DNA of 64,000 nucleotides, taken from NCBI GenBank assembly GCA_003640385.1, contig RCAB01000068.1, positions 62,001 through 126,000 on the forward strand, written 5' to 3'. A program made the translations under genes and the position numbers. Positions 50,745 through 64,000 of the stretch are shown one piece after another (the stretch's first letter is position 1; every line of letters starts with the position of its first letter). This stretch comes from Setaria digitata. Its lineage: Eukaryota > Nematoda > Chromadorea > Rhabditida > Setariidae. The notes below the pieces were generated by a model that searched no databases, was not told the origin of the DNA, and was given only the letters and a program-made list of their open reading frames with translations.

Positions 50745-53700
50745 CTATGCCTTTCGACCATGCACACGGAAGCGATACAAACATGTATAGTCGGAATCCC
50801 AATTTGACTCTACCACCAATTCGATTATTGATACTGGGGTTTTGGGTTCAATCTATAAAAAATATAATTGAAGCATATCAAAAGCTGCAAGTCTTCGAGA
50901 TCTTTACTAACTTGTGTAATATTGAGTTTAATTTTTCTGACTCCGATCATATAAACATGTGTCTACTTTAAGTGGATAAAAATATACGCATAATATGTGA
51001 ACTCGTGCACGAACTTCTACGTCAGATTTGTTTAAAGAAATAAAATTTTTTAACAAGCTTGGAAAAACAAAACAAACCTGGACACGGAACGTCTGTAACG
51101 CCCTTCCTTTAATATCATATTCATACTGCCCAATTAAAGACTTCGATTTGAGATCGTCAACTGCTTTATACGACTGAAAATAAAACTAATCCCTGCCCGG
51201 ATGAATTACGCCTACAGATTCATATTTCAATACGTATTTCATTCATTTAATTCTCAATAACCCCATAAATAAGAAAGATGTTGCAAAAAAAGATTATCGT
51301 CCAAAATGTAATAGAAGCTTCCATTCTGCAAAAAAAAGAAATTTCCTTACTCATGACTTGACACCCTAATGAATAGATGAAGAAAAATGTACGTAAACTT
51401 GAAAAAGCTTCGGAGCGCTTCTTAAAATTCCATCTGGATGCAATGACGAGTGCAAATGTTCGTAGCTAACTTCTGTGACATAAATCAGATGTGATAATTT
51501 TATTGTTAGATAGCCTTTACCACGAAAAGCCCAGCACTCACCAGCTGCTAATGGACGATGCTAAAATAAACTATCATAAAGTAAATATCCGATAACGAAA
51601 CGTCGAGCTTTCTCATGCGTTCACTCATTATCTGATTGCAAAAAAATAGATGAATTACCTGAATAACAGCTCTTGGTGAATATGAAGAGTACCAAAGCGG
51701 AATTCCAAAAACAGATTCCAGCCGTGAATTTTCCTTATACGGCTCTGTGCAGCGTGTACTTATAACAGATGCTCCTAAATATGCCTAACTGTTACAGAAA
51801 AAGGGAAAACCAACTGATACCATTTTAATCTTCAATGAAAAACAAATATGACTAAATCCTGTCATATCCCAGATATAGAACTTGCTTTTCTGCAGTTCTT
51901 TTATTAGCTGGAATGGAATGAATTTTAAGAGGAGATCAACAACCTACCTGAGCTTTCCAATGCATAGTCTACTTTACCCGTCTTATCTGCATCGTATATA
52001 TCTAATGCATCGGCTATCATTTTTTTGATGGCCACAAAATCGGATTCCGAAAGTCCAAGAAGAGAACTTAATTTAGCTTTCTGAAAAAAAAAAAAAAAAA
52101 AAAAAAAGGATTAAGAAAAGACAACAACGGTTACCAACGTCACATCAATTTGGTTATTCGGTGACTCATACTAGAGGAGCAATCACTGTTTCAACTGCTT
52201 CTCATTCATAGGTTTTGATCCAAATTTTGCCGCCGCATCACCTTGCCCTATTGCATACTATTCCCAGCATTTCAAAAGTTACAAGGTTTTGGATCAAGAA
52301 TTCAAGTAAATTTACTCACGGAGTGGATATCATTTTTTTCTGTTATGTGATTTGCAAAAAGAGCAATAATTCGATTCTCCACTGTTTTCATAACTTCGAA
52401 ACGAAATGTTTCTCGTTCCTCATGTGAAGCTTTTTCAAAACGACTTAAAGTGAATGAAAGTTCCTAAAATAATCTAATGTATAAAATACCGGCGTACATC
52501 AGAATTAGAAGAACACAAGTCTTCATATGTCCAAAATGTAATATAAGTAAATTCAAAAACATGAGAAGCAAACAAATTACTATTCACATAAGGATAGCAT
52601 GATGGCGTTACTATATAAGGAAATTAAGCTCCAACCTTTTCAAGATCATTTTTAATCTTATTAAGCTCGGTTTTAAGCATGTTCAAATCATCGCTTCGTT
52701 TTAGGTCATCAGATATTATCGAATGTGCAAATTGTGTGATTTTGGATTCCTTTTCCATGCGAAGCTAAATCAAGCTCTGTTATTCTGTTCAATTTCCAGA
52801 ATACGAGAATGAAAATAAGATTAGCTTTTTGATTTTTTTTTACCCTTCATGAGAGATTAGCTTTTTTGATTTTTTTTTTTGAAAAAACTTTCTATCATGA
52901 AAGACATCTTACTCACCATAACAAGCAATTATCAATAATGACATCTGATATAAGAAAATTCACTTAGTTATGCACATTCTGATGAAGTTTTTTGACTTAC
53001 TACTACAGATAGAACTAAGAAGAACTAATCATGACAGATAAATTATAAAGCGACTGAATAATTCAAGTTCCATCTGAGCAAGAAAAAAAAGTACTTCGTC
53101 AAACTGACTGCGCAGATTTGCAACTGCAGATGAGAGTTCCGACAATTCCTGGAAAAAAAAAGATTTGGCAGGAAAATCTATTCATAACAGGGAAGAAGGC
53201 ATGTCGCATGAATCTCAAATGGAAAAATTGATATCATCCTGCAGGCAATACTGCAATATGCAATACGTTATATCATATTAAATACATGCAAAAACCAGCA
53301 AGAAATGATAATAAACAAAAAGAGACTCTGCTTACTCAAGAATAAAATAAAAAATTAACATTAGATAAAGTTAGTCTTCCTATATCAGACTGCTGTGATG
53401 TATGAGTAGTAACTTTCTGCACGATTTTGTCCTCGATTTTCCCCGATAGAACGTCCAATCGTTCCATTAAACGTTTTTCAATATCAAGCAAACGCTAAAA
53501 TAGAAAACTAACAAAAAGAAATTTTGGTTACCAATTCACCTTTGATGAAGCGAACGAAATCTGTTACAAATCAAGAGTTTAATGATTTCATACCAAACCT
53601 TTAATCTTTGATATATTGCCAGGAATAAATATTATCCAAACCGTAAAAGACAATTAGGCTCCTAAGATAATACTGTCAGTTTTCTCTAAGTTAACCTGAT

Positions 53701-56700
53701 TAATTGCGTAAGATGACCAGCAAATTTGCTTGAAAAATCTGAATGTTAAGTGCAAGCTTAATGAATGTTTGTGCATGGAATAGTGAAATAGGATCTCGGT
53801 TCGATTTTGTTGGTTTTCTGATTCTGAGGTAATAGTTAAGAAGGATGGACGGAGGCATTCAACTGTGTAGCTCTTTACTTATAGAAAATTTCACAGAAAA
53901 CTTTACCACTATATTTCATCTTTATTCGGGAGTAGGGAAGGAATAATTAAAATACAGCAGCCTATAAAATAAAATTGAGTAAAAAAGTGCACCTTTCTTA
54001 ATTCTTCATTTTCAATTTTCCTCACGTCAGACATATAGCTGACAAAGTCTTCATCAGTTCTGAACTGGAATAATTCGCCGTTGAATACTGATGATTTTTG
54101 TAATCTGAAATGAAGTGTAAATTTTATTGAAACGACTCATGAAACTGTAGAATTGTTAATTGTTCCTCTTTAATGATAAATTATCTATAGAACACAAAAA
54201 TCATTTTAAACATGGAATGAAAAACAGTACTGCTTGTCTGTTGACAGTGGAGCATTTTTTTCAATGAGTCGAAATGCTTCATGTATTCCTTTGTAACGAT
54301 TTTCTTCTAATTCACTTTCTCTGCGCAACTGTGATACTTTTAATTCTAACAGTTCCTGGAAAAAACCTTCAAAATCTAACAGTGATCCATATTATGAATT
54401 AGATCAGCATGGTATTTGAAGTTTTCTTTTTGGAAATTAATGAACTTAAAAGAATACTTTTTCCTGCTTTAATTGCTGCAAAGTCGATTCAGACTGCTGT
54501 TGACTGACGCTGTCTGAACTAATTATATCTTCCTGTAAAAAATTTTTGAAGCTAAAAGTCATAATGTTGAAAAGATAAGAGGAAGCTTATAAACAAATGA
54601 GAAGCAAAATACTCGATTCGCGACTATTTCCAACGAGAACCATTTATCCAGTTTCAAAAACTGGATGAATAATCATGCTCAGCCTAATGACTCATTAAAA
54701 GGTCAAGAAAAGTAGATTAAATGTTCATGATATGACTGAAAAATTAATCTTACCGTTTTTCGATACATAAATGGAATAAAATCGGCTATTCTCGAAATGA
54801 AGTGGGAAGGCGAAGCCAATACGATTTGTATTGTGGAGCTTACTAATTTCCAAACAAACAAGATGATGTCCAAAATAATTTCAAACACACGATCAACTTA
54901 AAAATTGAAAAGAATTGAATACACTAATCATGTCAAGAGTCCTGTATGATCAAGAAGAAAATATGGGTTTCACAGTATGAAATAAACTCATATTCATCCA
55001 AAACGAAACAATGTGCTTTGCCTAAATTTGTTTTTAACAACATATTAGATAAGAATAATTTCCATAACTGTTAAATTCCCTTATTAAATTAAAAAGAAAA
55101 AAAAAACATGAGGAATGCAGAAACAAACCCAGGGAACAAAGAGTTTCGGATTACTGAACACATAAAAGATCCCGTCATGAATGGAAGTGGATTTTGACAA
55201 TAAAAAAAAGGAAAAAAACTCAGCACTCTGAGAAGTAACTTCTGAATTGAAAAAGAATATAATAAAAATGCTTACTCCACATCCACTCCGAGACAGCGAG
55301 CATCTGCCGAACAACATCGCAAACAGTAGAGCCTAAGCTGTTGATACTTTTCAAGAAGTGAACAACTACTAATTCTCCTAAAGTTAATTTATGTGCTGCG
55401 ACAAAATTAAACAATACATAACTTGAGTGGGGAAAGAATTTGATTAAAAAAAAAAAATTAGTGAAGCCACGCAAAATAAATAATTCAATAGATAAAAATG
55501 AAAAAGTTACCGAAAACATACAACTGCCCCGGAATTCTAGATAAGAAATTATGACTGCATGCATTAGCCACTGCTTTTGAACCCAACGACTGACCTGGAA
55601 AGGAAATTCCGTCGAGCAAAGTGATAAATTTCGGAAGTGATTTAAGCATATTTTTAAAGCAGCATGAACAATAAGTCAGCTATGAATCAAATAACATTAA
55701 AAACAAGTGTGAGCGACACAAGATAAATAAAAATTAATTGGTATTGTTAGTTTGTAACCACCGCAATACTTACAGAAATGAAATTTTATGGGCAAAATGA
55801 CTATAAAACCATTTTAGTTAAGAATGTTCAGAAAGGAGTGCTCACCGGCATAATAAACATAATTCGGCAACCGAACCACTTGTTGAACAGCTTCCTGCGC
55901 ATGCATCACTGCATACAACTTTGTTGGCCACAACAACAGATCACGGAGGAAGCTGTATATTAGAGTTGGAAAGTGTAAAACATTTCTGGACATGATATTT
56001 AGGTTATGCTCTAACTTTTGAGTCCATCCTGCCTCTAAAAAAAGTATTTCGTTATCAAATTTCAATAATAACATGTGAAATTATGGTACTTTCAAATTAA
56101 GAAATGCATCATACTATAAACTAACACTATGAGATTTGAGATTAACCCGAATCACATTCTTATAGATATTCTAGGATCAAAATTTACCATCAAAAAGATT
56201 TGTTTCAATTTTGCCGTACGAGTTCACTACATTCACTATCATATCATCTTCACCAGCACGGTCTAAAGTAAAACTGATTACAGGAAGAAATGAGTTCAAA
56301 AATGATAAACTGATTATCCAGTCTTAATAAATAGTGAAAAATATTCACCCCTTGGAAGAATGCGCATACTGGAGCACATATACAATAAAATGAAGGTAAT
56401 ATGTCTTCAAAAAAAATGTTATGGATTATTACAATAGTTCTGGTAGCACATTAAAATATAATCGTGGAAAAAAAAAACAATTATAAAATCAATGAGAACT
56501 TACGCCTAAGAAATATAACTAATATGACGATCAGCAAAGGGAATAACCATTTCCAGAATATCAAGGAGCATTTTAATGAACGCCGAGTAGGAAGGAGTCG
56601 GCTGTAAAAAAAATGCTCTTGGAATTATAAAATCGACATGATTAGTAGTAATTAACAATTCCTCGTAACTTTAGTGGATAAATTTAATTTGGCACCCATG

Positions 56701-59700
56701 TCATGAGCACTAAATTCTTCTAACTTTTTAGTTCAAGAAACAGAAATAATCAAAGAATAGAATAAACAATATTCATATGAGTTCAACCTTTTATTATAAT
56801 TTGTTGCATGGACTATTTTTTGTCGACCTGTGGCTGCTAAAGAGTGGAGATCGGCGGCAAATCCTTTTCTTTTAACGGGCCTCACTTCCTCGTAACCAAT
56901 CCATACTGCTGCTTTCGGTCCAAATCTTTGTAAAATGCAAATTTTAACAAAGTGAGGCAAAGTTATTTAACTAACGAATAAAAGCACTCGTCACTTTCTT
57001 TTGAAAAGCAATATACGCTATAGAGAAGTACTCCTCCAAAGCTTTACCTGAAGGAAAATCCGCTTTCTTTTCCAGTTTCTCTCTAATATGTTTTTTTTTC
57101 TTTTTTTTTTTAAGTCAAACAAATGAAAATCCCTTACGCTAATAAAAACAAAGATTTAGCAAATATTTTGCAACTCTGATTTTCCCAAATTTTATAATCT
57201 CTATTCCCAAATAATAGGGAAGTTTGATGTTACATACTGTATTTATAAAATTTTCCTCTGTAAAAAATAATAAACAATCTAGTTCAAACATAGAAGCATT
57301 AGAAAACACACTGAAATTGCATTCCTGAAAAATGGGACATTCGTTTCATAAGTATCTATATAAATTGACCTCATCTCGCTTCCTGAATGTATGACGTTTC
57401 ATATCGTTCAAAAAGAATGTAATATTTACATATTAAATAATGCATAAGCTGCGCGTTCTCGAACACTCTCAGCCATAAAGAATGGCAATGACTGCAAAAA
57501 GATAAAAACAGAAACGGATTTCATGGCCCATGAATACAAATGACTGATCATAAAGTGAAATATCCTATCCGGTAACCAGCATTCACTGCTGTCTGTCCTT
57601 TGTACTGCTGTCCCAACATTTTTTTGCAAGGATCTGAAATCAAAGATTAAAAATAAAAATTTCTCCATTTGTTATTAAATTAATCTCTCAACAATTTTAT
57701 GAAATCTTTTCCACACTACAGGGAAAATCAGTGGTGGCATCTTTCCTGAATAGGAAATAATATGGTAATGAACTGTTGTATGGAAGTTTGTTCAAATCTG
57801 TTGAAATTAAAACTTGGTAGAAACAAATTTCATGAAACCATAAAGATACTTACTGCTCTGCTCTGTTCGAACCAAAAATACGACCAGCAATGAAGAACAA
57901 CATCGTGAATGGTAGAAAGAGTACTTTCACTACCACCGAGGAAACATTAAAAAAACATGACACGACTAATTCAGACATGAAGTTCGCAAGCCGATCAGTA
58001 TACGGCAATGACTCGTCGGGTGACAGATTCTTGTATACGGTACGACTGCGCAGATCATAAGTTTGACTACTGAAAACAATAAATTTGGCAAAAATAAAAA
58101 AAAAAAAAAAAAATTGAAAAGGAAAAAAAAAGGGGAAATCTGACAGGAATGCTCCATCTGCTGACGAAATGTGATTGCCATGTGCATTCAAGGAAAATTT
58201 CTAATTTACAAAGAAAATGAATAATATCGCAGAACATGTGTTTGATTTACGGAGCATTCTTGTTCAAAAAAAAAAAAAACAATTACATATTTATTGAAAT
58301 TATATCAAAAGTACAGCAACTGCTATTTATAAACAACACGCCTAAAATATCCGCGTAATATCCATAAGATTTTTTCGACAATATATTCGAAAGTTTTTAT
58401 CGGTGACAGAAAAGCTATGAACGTAAGGTAAAATAATTTGCCCATCAAAGCTCTCAATAGTCCTTTGGATGGTTTTACAGTACGGATTGGTTCATAGCCA
58501 AATTCTCGTCCACGGTCTTCTGAATATTCATAACTCCTTGTCCTTACACGACGTTGCAAATTATGAGTTAAATCGTGTCTGAAATTTTATTTTTCATAAT
58601 CATCGAATGCAAAAAGAAGCTGCACAACAACAATTGTATGATGGGACGATGATATCAATTTCATTTAAACTTCTTCGCAATATTTAAGCTTTATACTAAA
58701 GGTTATTAGAGCGTAAATAGATTTTGAGTTTAGGAAATCCTCGAAAAGGATAAAAAAAAATCAACAATAACTTTCTGTTAAAGTAAATAATAAAAATGCA
58801 TACACTGAACTGAATGAAGAATGCACTTGCCCTTTATGTTCATCGAAATCGTCATGATCCAAATCCTTCAGTCTTGTAATAAGTGTTTGTCTATTTCTAA
58901 AAAAAAAGAAAAAAAAAAAAGAATAATAAATGTTCGTCTTTTTCTTTTTCTAAAAAGGAAAAAAACTGAGATCTACAGAGAAATCCTTCGTAAGGAACAC
59001 TAACAGCCTAAGATATTGAATTGTAAAATAGCTAAATAGTTCATGAATTATGGTGAGAACAAGACAGTAGGATCAGTTACATCAGTGTCAGGTGGAACTT
59101 TCAGAAATGTAATAACACTACATGAGTGATCAACGGCCTGATGCAAATTAAACGGAGAAACCACCATTCAGATAACTTTGGAAGAAATCATACTGAAAAT
59201 CTGCCGTGGTTGTCTTTAATTTTGTTAGACAAAAATAAAAGAATAAAGAACTCACTGGACGTCACCATTGGAATAATAGCCAGGTGTGATCATTTTAGCA
59301 ATTAACTTTCCTAGTTTAATAATGAATGGAGCAGATTGCGCAGTTTCATTATGCCACACTGACTCTCGGCTTCGGTGGCTTTGGTCATGAGATGACTGGA
59401 ATTCATTTTTTTTCGTGAAAAAAAAAATGAAATAAAAGGAAAGTAAAAGTAAAATTGAGAAAATAAAACTTTTTTTTCGCAAATTAATTAAAGGATCTTT
59501 ACAAACAGTTCTCTAAGTTGCAGAAAAACCATAAAAATATTCTGCTTTATGAATTTGAAAAATTAAAGAAGCATTACAAAGCAATAAAAATACTGGTCAA
59601 ACTGAACTAATTTGTTACAAATATAGAAAAGGAAGTTTTGAACAAATGTTAGGTACAAAGAAAACTGTGGAGCACGATCTCACCAAGAGTGATAAATAGT

Positions 59701-61359
59701 AACAATGAGGGTTATAAATTTATTAAAGAAAATCACCAAAAACTAACTCTTTTTTGTCTCATGTACTCCTTTACGTTGTCTCTTTCTCCTTGAAGATCTT
59801 AAAATATATAATATTTCAGATTATTAGTGATATAAAAATAAAGAAAAGCAAGACATTACCTATAGTTGTCAAACCCTATAATGGCTAGAAATCATTCTGA
59901 AATTTTACTGTTTACTGAAATATTAAAATATAGGATTTTTGAAAACGCCAAGTCTAAAAGAAGTCTAAAAGAAAGAAAAGAACTGATTTTCCCCAAACAC
60001 AAAATTGCTTCTGTCTTGCAAACTAAGCAAACTTACACAGTGATGATCCCGTCCATACTCCGCGTGTATTTGCAAAGCCTTCTGGATTTGGAAATATTCC
60101 ATTGATGATATACCACATACCTCAAAACCCAAAACTCTTGAAACTTTATATATAGAGGATCAAGATGAGAATCTGTTCTATGAAAAAGAGAAGCTCAATT
60201 ATAATTCAAAATGAAGAAAAAGAAAGGAACAAATTACTCACAACGGATGACGAATCGTAAAAGATTGGTAATAATATCAAGAATCATAGCTACTGGTTTT
60301 GGGATTAATTCCTTGACAAAATCACATGCACAGAAGTATGTGTAGTAGAGTAAACCAACTAAAAATATTTACAGATATAAAGCTATCGCTGCATAAAGAT
60401 AAGGTATGACCAGTTTCCATAAAATATTTTGTCTGCTTTTGTTACAACAAGTATAACATAAATGATATCATAAGTTCTTATGCTTCAATGAAAAGCTACA
60501 ATTTTATGAAGATTTATTAAAAAAAAAAAAAAAAAAAAAATGGTGTCTGCGAAATTTTAAAATAACGCAACGGCAACTAACGTTTCCGTGCTTTTTCGAA
60601 TGCCCATTTACGTCTGTAATAACTTAGAGGTAATCTGGACATACGAGGATTCTCATAATCATCTGAACCATTTAGTCGGTAACTTTTGCTTAAAAAAAAA
60701 AAAAAAAGGATATATAAATATATGTGTATAGCAACGTTTGCTTAAGAAATATATATATATATATATCCTTTTTTTTGGTTATATATATTACTCCAAGCTT
60801 AGAAGGAAAATAATCATTCATGGCTACTTTTTCGAAGGAACAATAGTTTTTATAGATTTATTAGTCATTCTAAACCTAAAGACTTTATTGTTGAGACTTT
60901 CTTGTACAGACACAAAACAAACAAAAATACACTGTTTTTTGACCAATCGGAAAATATTTTCTACAATGAAGGAGGAAGAACTTACGACGTTACGTAGGTA
61001 TAGTCTGTACGATATGTGCTGAAAAAAAGTTTCGTAAGAAACAATAAAGAAAAACTTTGAAAATCAAAATAAGAATGTTCCTTTCATCATTATTATCTCC
61101 ACATGTATCATTTATGGCATAAGTTATTTACGACACTACATATCAGAAATATCACTTACATGCTCTGATTGCAAAAAAAGGAATATCATTTCACTTACTC
61201 GTCTAAATCAAGCAAGCGATCAATATCCGATTGCGTCAGATTTGAATTACCGATAGTAGGCTCTCTAAACAGTGAAATGTATCGGAGAAAAATATTCGAA
61301 ATCACATCAACAAAATTCGGCAGCTCACGTTGTATGACGCAAAGATAAAAGTGAGGAAG
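50745..61359 (-). CDS. unc-84: SUN-domain nuclear envelope protein, UNC-84-like
   Basis: Inner nuclear membrane half of the LINC bridge; in the family the SUN domain binds KASH proteins in the perinuclear space. Exons 5' to 3': 61329-61359, 61199-61264, 60986-61018, 60582-60688, 60242-60358, 60121-60172, 59767-59797, 59256-59395, 58831-58896, about 58337-58578, 57854-58069, 57430-57633, 56788-56925, 56504-56601, 56188-56262, 55992-56034, 55846-55952, 55511-55594, 55276-55377, 54754-54896, 54458-54532, 54231-54355, 53993-54104, 53360-53494, 53095-53148, 52636-52764, 52320-52463, 51948-52080, 51659-51774, 51399-51560, 51078-51173 and 50745-50852. About 1150 aa, like C. elegans UNC-84. The N-terminal half has several hydrophobic segments; the strongest is FPLLIVILVIFL (exon 56504). 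A heptad-rich coiled coil spans 52320-54532. The SUN domain (last 165 residues) shows GIPLWY, GECWAF, RALQTFRVQ and YTCLYRFRVHG. One junction (58337 to 58069) is unresolved. Confidence 0.92.
52083..52107. repeat. poly-A tract in SUN gene intron
   Basis: Run of about 25 A immediately upstream (in gene sense) of the exon ending at 52080; on the coding strand it forms the poly-T tract of the acceptor. Confidence 0.85.
60519..60540. repeat. poly-A tract in SUN gene intron
   Basis: Run of about 22 A between the exons 60582-60688 and 60242-60358. A second low-complexity element, a short alternating TA tract, lies near 60748-60766. Confidence 0.8.
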
Positions 61360-61985
61360 CTTTTCAAACTATTGGACAAAGGAAAAAAAAAAACTGTAAT
61401 CTCCTCTCCCAACAACTGTACTTATGAAGTGATTGTTTGACCATCAAAGGATTACCTACATTATGACGATTCTCACTGAGTTGTGAAAATTTAAGAATGT
61501 ATCTTATTTTTCAAAAATTAACTTTCTCTTCGTCTTCTCTAGCTCCTTACAGTCCAATTCATCTACGTCATAACTAGAAATACAAATCGAAAATTTCTGT
61601 TGCCTATAAACTATTTGAATCCATTGCTTTTGTAGTGTGTTTTATAGTGGTCTCCCAAGAATCTGCAACAATTACCCAATAGAATATAGCTAATTTATCG
61701 AACTGCCCGTTTCGAATCCTACGACAAAAGGAATGCTAGGTGGGGAAGAGAAAAATATACACTTATATATACGATATTTAAGATTATGTAAAAGATATTT
61801 ACAGGGAACAATATTCAATAAGCTTAGAAGTTCGTGCTTAGATACAAATAAAATGAGGTCAAATGAAAATCTGTCGGTATCTATACCACATGCTTTCGTC
61901 AATGCAAGAGGTATCATACCAAGACTTCAATATAAATCTTAGCAACTTTTCCAAATTTTAATCCATTGTTCTATCATCGCCTCAC

Positions 61986-62127
61986 CTCCCAAAAATCCCC
62001 ATTTTCTGCTGCCGATATATAAACAGATGGAATCACTGCTTGTTGATTGAATCACCGATTGACTGAACTGGCAGAGCTGAAAAAAATATGCTCGGCTAGG
62101 CTTGAATGAATCAAGAATGCTTCTCAT
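61986..62127 (-). CDS. candidate first coding exon of the SUN gene
   Basis: An ATG at 62127 opens a 47-codon frame (MRSILDSFKPSRAYFFQ to SRKWGFLG) that ends at a good donor, GGAG|GTGAGG, in phase 1. This fits the 31-nt exon 61329-61359, which then fits the next exon in phase 2. A strong acceptor (ATTTTTTTCAG) inside the frame at 62077 means the exon could instead start there and the ATG lie further upstream. The Ser-rich N-terminus is compatible with a nucleoplasmic SUN-protein tail, but no homology supports it. Confidence 0.35.
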
Positions 62128-64000
62128 GAAGTTTACAGAATCATATAAATTGGATTTAATAAGTTCGAAATCTATAGAGAAAACTAATAAAACGAAAAAA
62201 AAAAACGAAACAAATCACGGGTGTAAATTCTTATAACATAAGAAACCTCACTTGTTTTACAAATAAGACTTTCATGCAAGCAAGTGCAGCCTTAAACACA
62301 AGTAATTAGAATTTAGAGTTTTTACAACTTACAATAAAAGTGAATTTTTCAGAAATATTAAATTTTTTTCTTCAGAAAATTGGTGACTCAGAAGTAATCG
62401 AAAAGAAACACGGTAACTTATTCACTGTATGTTAATTGTCGACAATGATTAAGTATATTAACAGCATTTATAATTACTGCCAATACCAATGTTAATAGTA
62501 TTACTAATAGTGTTAGCAGAATAATAGGAAAACAAAAAATCCCTGCTTATTATAAGAATTATTTACTCCAAGCCAATTCGACTTAATCTTGAAACTATAG
62601 ATATTAACAGAAAAATTATAAACAGACACTATTTGACAGATTCTAACAAAAGGAACAAAAATTACTTTTAAAAGCTGAACTCTGTTCATGCACATGAATT
62701 ACAAAGACAAGGCATGCGAAGATAAAGAACAAAAATTACGGAATAATGTCAATGTAGTGAAGAAATTTGATCAGCGACACAGCGGCACTGGAATTATCAG
62801 CTGCACTGAATAATTAGTGACGCACATGTTAATGAGAGTTTTGCTGCTCCGACGCTGTTAGGTCCTTTTTGTACTTGAAAAAGGTTATCTTTTAATACTG
62901 AAAAAAATACGAAACGAAGTAGATGTTTCGTGCTGGCCTCTTCAAAAAGAAAATCAAAACGAAAAAGAACAAATAATGTTTCAGGAAATCACTGCGAATT
63001 GCTTTAGTACAACTTTGCAAAATGAGTACGTCTGAGAACAATGTGTAAGGGGGTAAGGAGGCTTATTAGGAAGGCGGCCATACTTTTATACAACAGAGCT
63101 TTGATGGCTTTCTCAGTATACGTGTCTTCATTACCAAACAACTAAATAGTGGCAAAAACGATAAATGAAAATGTTGGGCATGACTTCATGCAAAAGGTCA
63201 ACTCGATCTGCAAATCCTGTATAAACATCGGAAATAGAGCTTTAGAAAAAAGCTGTTTCCTCTTCTTGTTCGTAAACATTTTTCCATTCCAATCGCTTTA
63301 ACTATTGGAGACTGTCAACTGAATGTATTCGAGAATTCAATAAGAAAAACGTGAGCAAACGATTCTAAAGCATGAGAGTATTTACAAGCTATCTGATCAC
63401 TTTTCGTTCACTTTTGAAAAGGAAGTACTAATAAAAAAGGTATAGCTAAGGATTTTTTATCATTCGTTCCATCTTTATGATTACGAATTCAGGAGCCTAA
63501 TACGGAGAACAACGGTGTTAGCAACGAGTGGGGGGAGGAAGACTCTCAAACCCAATGAGAGGTATCCCTACTTTAGATTATTCTAGAGTAGAAGTAAGAT
63601 CTCTTGCCACATCGCTGCATCACAATACATCACTAACGAAAATTTCTATTAACAATCCCAACAGTTCAGGAGTAATGTGATCCCACAGCACACGCATCTT
63701 TTTATAATAAAGTGAATGTCCTGATATAATCAAACAATGACATCCTGAGGTTTTCGCTGGTCACCCAGCTCCGTCCGCTTCAAAATCCCATCCAAATCTC
63801 AGGAGTTTAAATCTGTGATCAGATTTACAACAACCCAAAACATCTGTTCACTGCTAACACGAAAATTTAAACAATTTATCCTCCTTCAAACAAGTCATAT
63901 ATTAATCTCCGATCTTTAGTATCATATCCAAGAAATTCTGGGAAATTTGAATGGCATAACGAATGAGATAATTACGCCACGAAAGTACGAAAATTAATAT
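62128..64000. other. right flank, nothing recognised
   Basis: AT-rich with a few less AT-rich patches (62760-63080 and 63480-63800). No exon with paired splice sites and no RNA gene could be supported on either strand. It probably contains the promoter of the SUN gene. Confidence 0.45.

Noticed and set aside
61700..61725. TTTCGAATCC as a tRNA B-box
   Set aside because: No matching A-box, acceptor stem or anticodon arm could be folded around it.

Overview
The window is nuclear DNA of an animal, almost certainly a nematode. It is strongly AT-rich, its genes are split into many small exons (mostly 30-300 nt), introns are short to medium, and the 3' splice sites follow the worm TTTTCAG/TTTTTAG pattern. 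The best matches among the products are the C. elegans proteins ECT-2/LET-21, CPSF-4, MIG-32 and UNC-84. I suspect a parasitic (clade III, filarial-like) species from base composition and gene spacing, but this is inference. Nearly all gene models below were built by hand from splice phase and family conservation, not from long ORFs.

Layout. Plus strand: a leucine-rich-repeat protein (3' part, 2553-3974) and a secreted-type protein with two MAM-like domains (about 6085-9528). Minus strand: the RhoGEF ECT-2 (10517-17360, 20 exons, apparently complete), convergent with the MAM gene; then a divergent Pax-type paired-domain transcription factor (20389-21610, with possible upstream exons at 23.6, 25.0 and 30.0 kb). 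About 23.7-42.5 kb is almost devoid of recognisable coding sequence. Then come three minus-strand genes in a row: a Polycomb PCGF/MIG-32 RING protein (44101-45908), the polyadenylation factor CPSF-4 (46997-49302) and a large SUN-domain nuclear-envelope protein of UNC-84 type (50745 to about 61359 or 62127, over 30 exons). The last 1.9 kb shows nothing I can call.

The genes do not form one pathway, but most act in basic nuclear or division processes: cytokinesis (ECT-2), chromatin silencing (PCGF), mRNA 3'-end formation (CPSF-4) and nucleus-cytoskeleton linkage (SUN).

Two technical points matter to any user. First, each of the four single N positions (20311, 31305, 31649, 40949) is flanked by nearly identical direct repeats of 90 bp to 1.5 kb. 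These look like unmerged contig overlaps, so the true locus is probably about 1.8 kb shorter. Second, three introns in the 44-59 kb gene cluster can only be spliced in frame with a GC donor (GC-AG introns). Gene finders that require GT will break these models.
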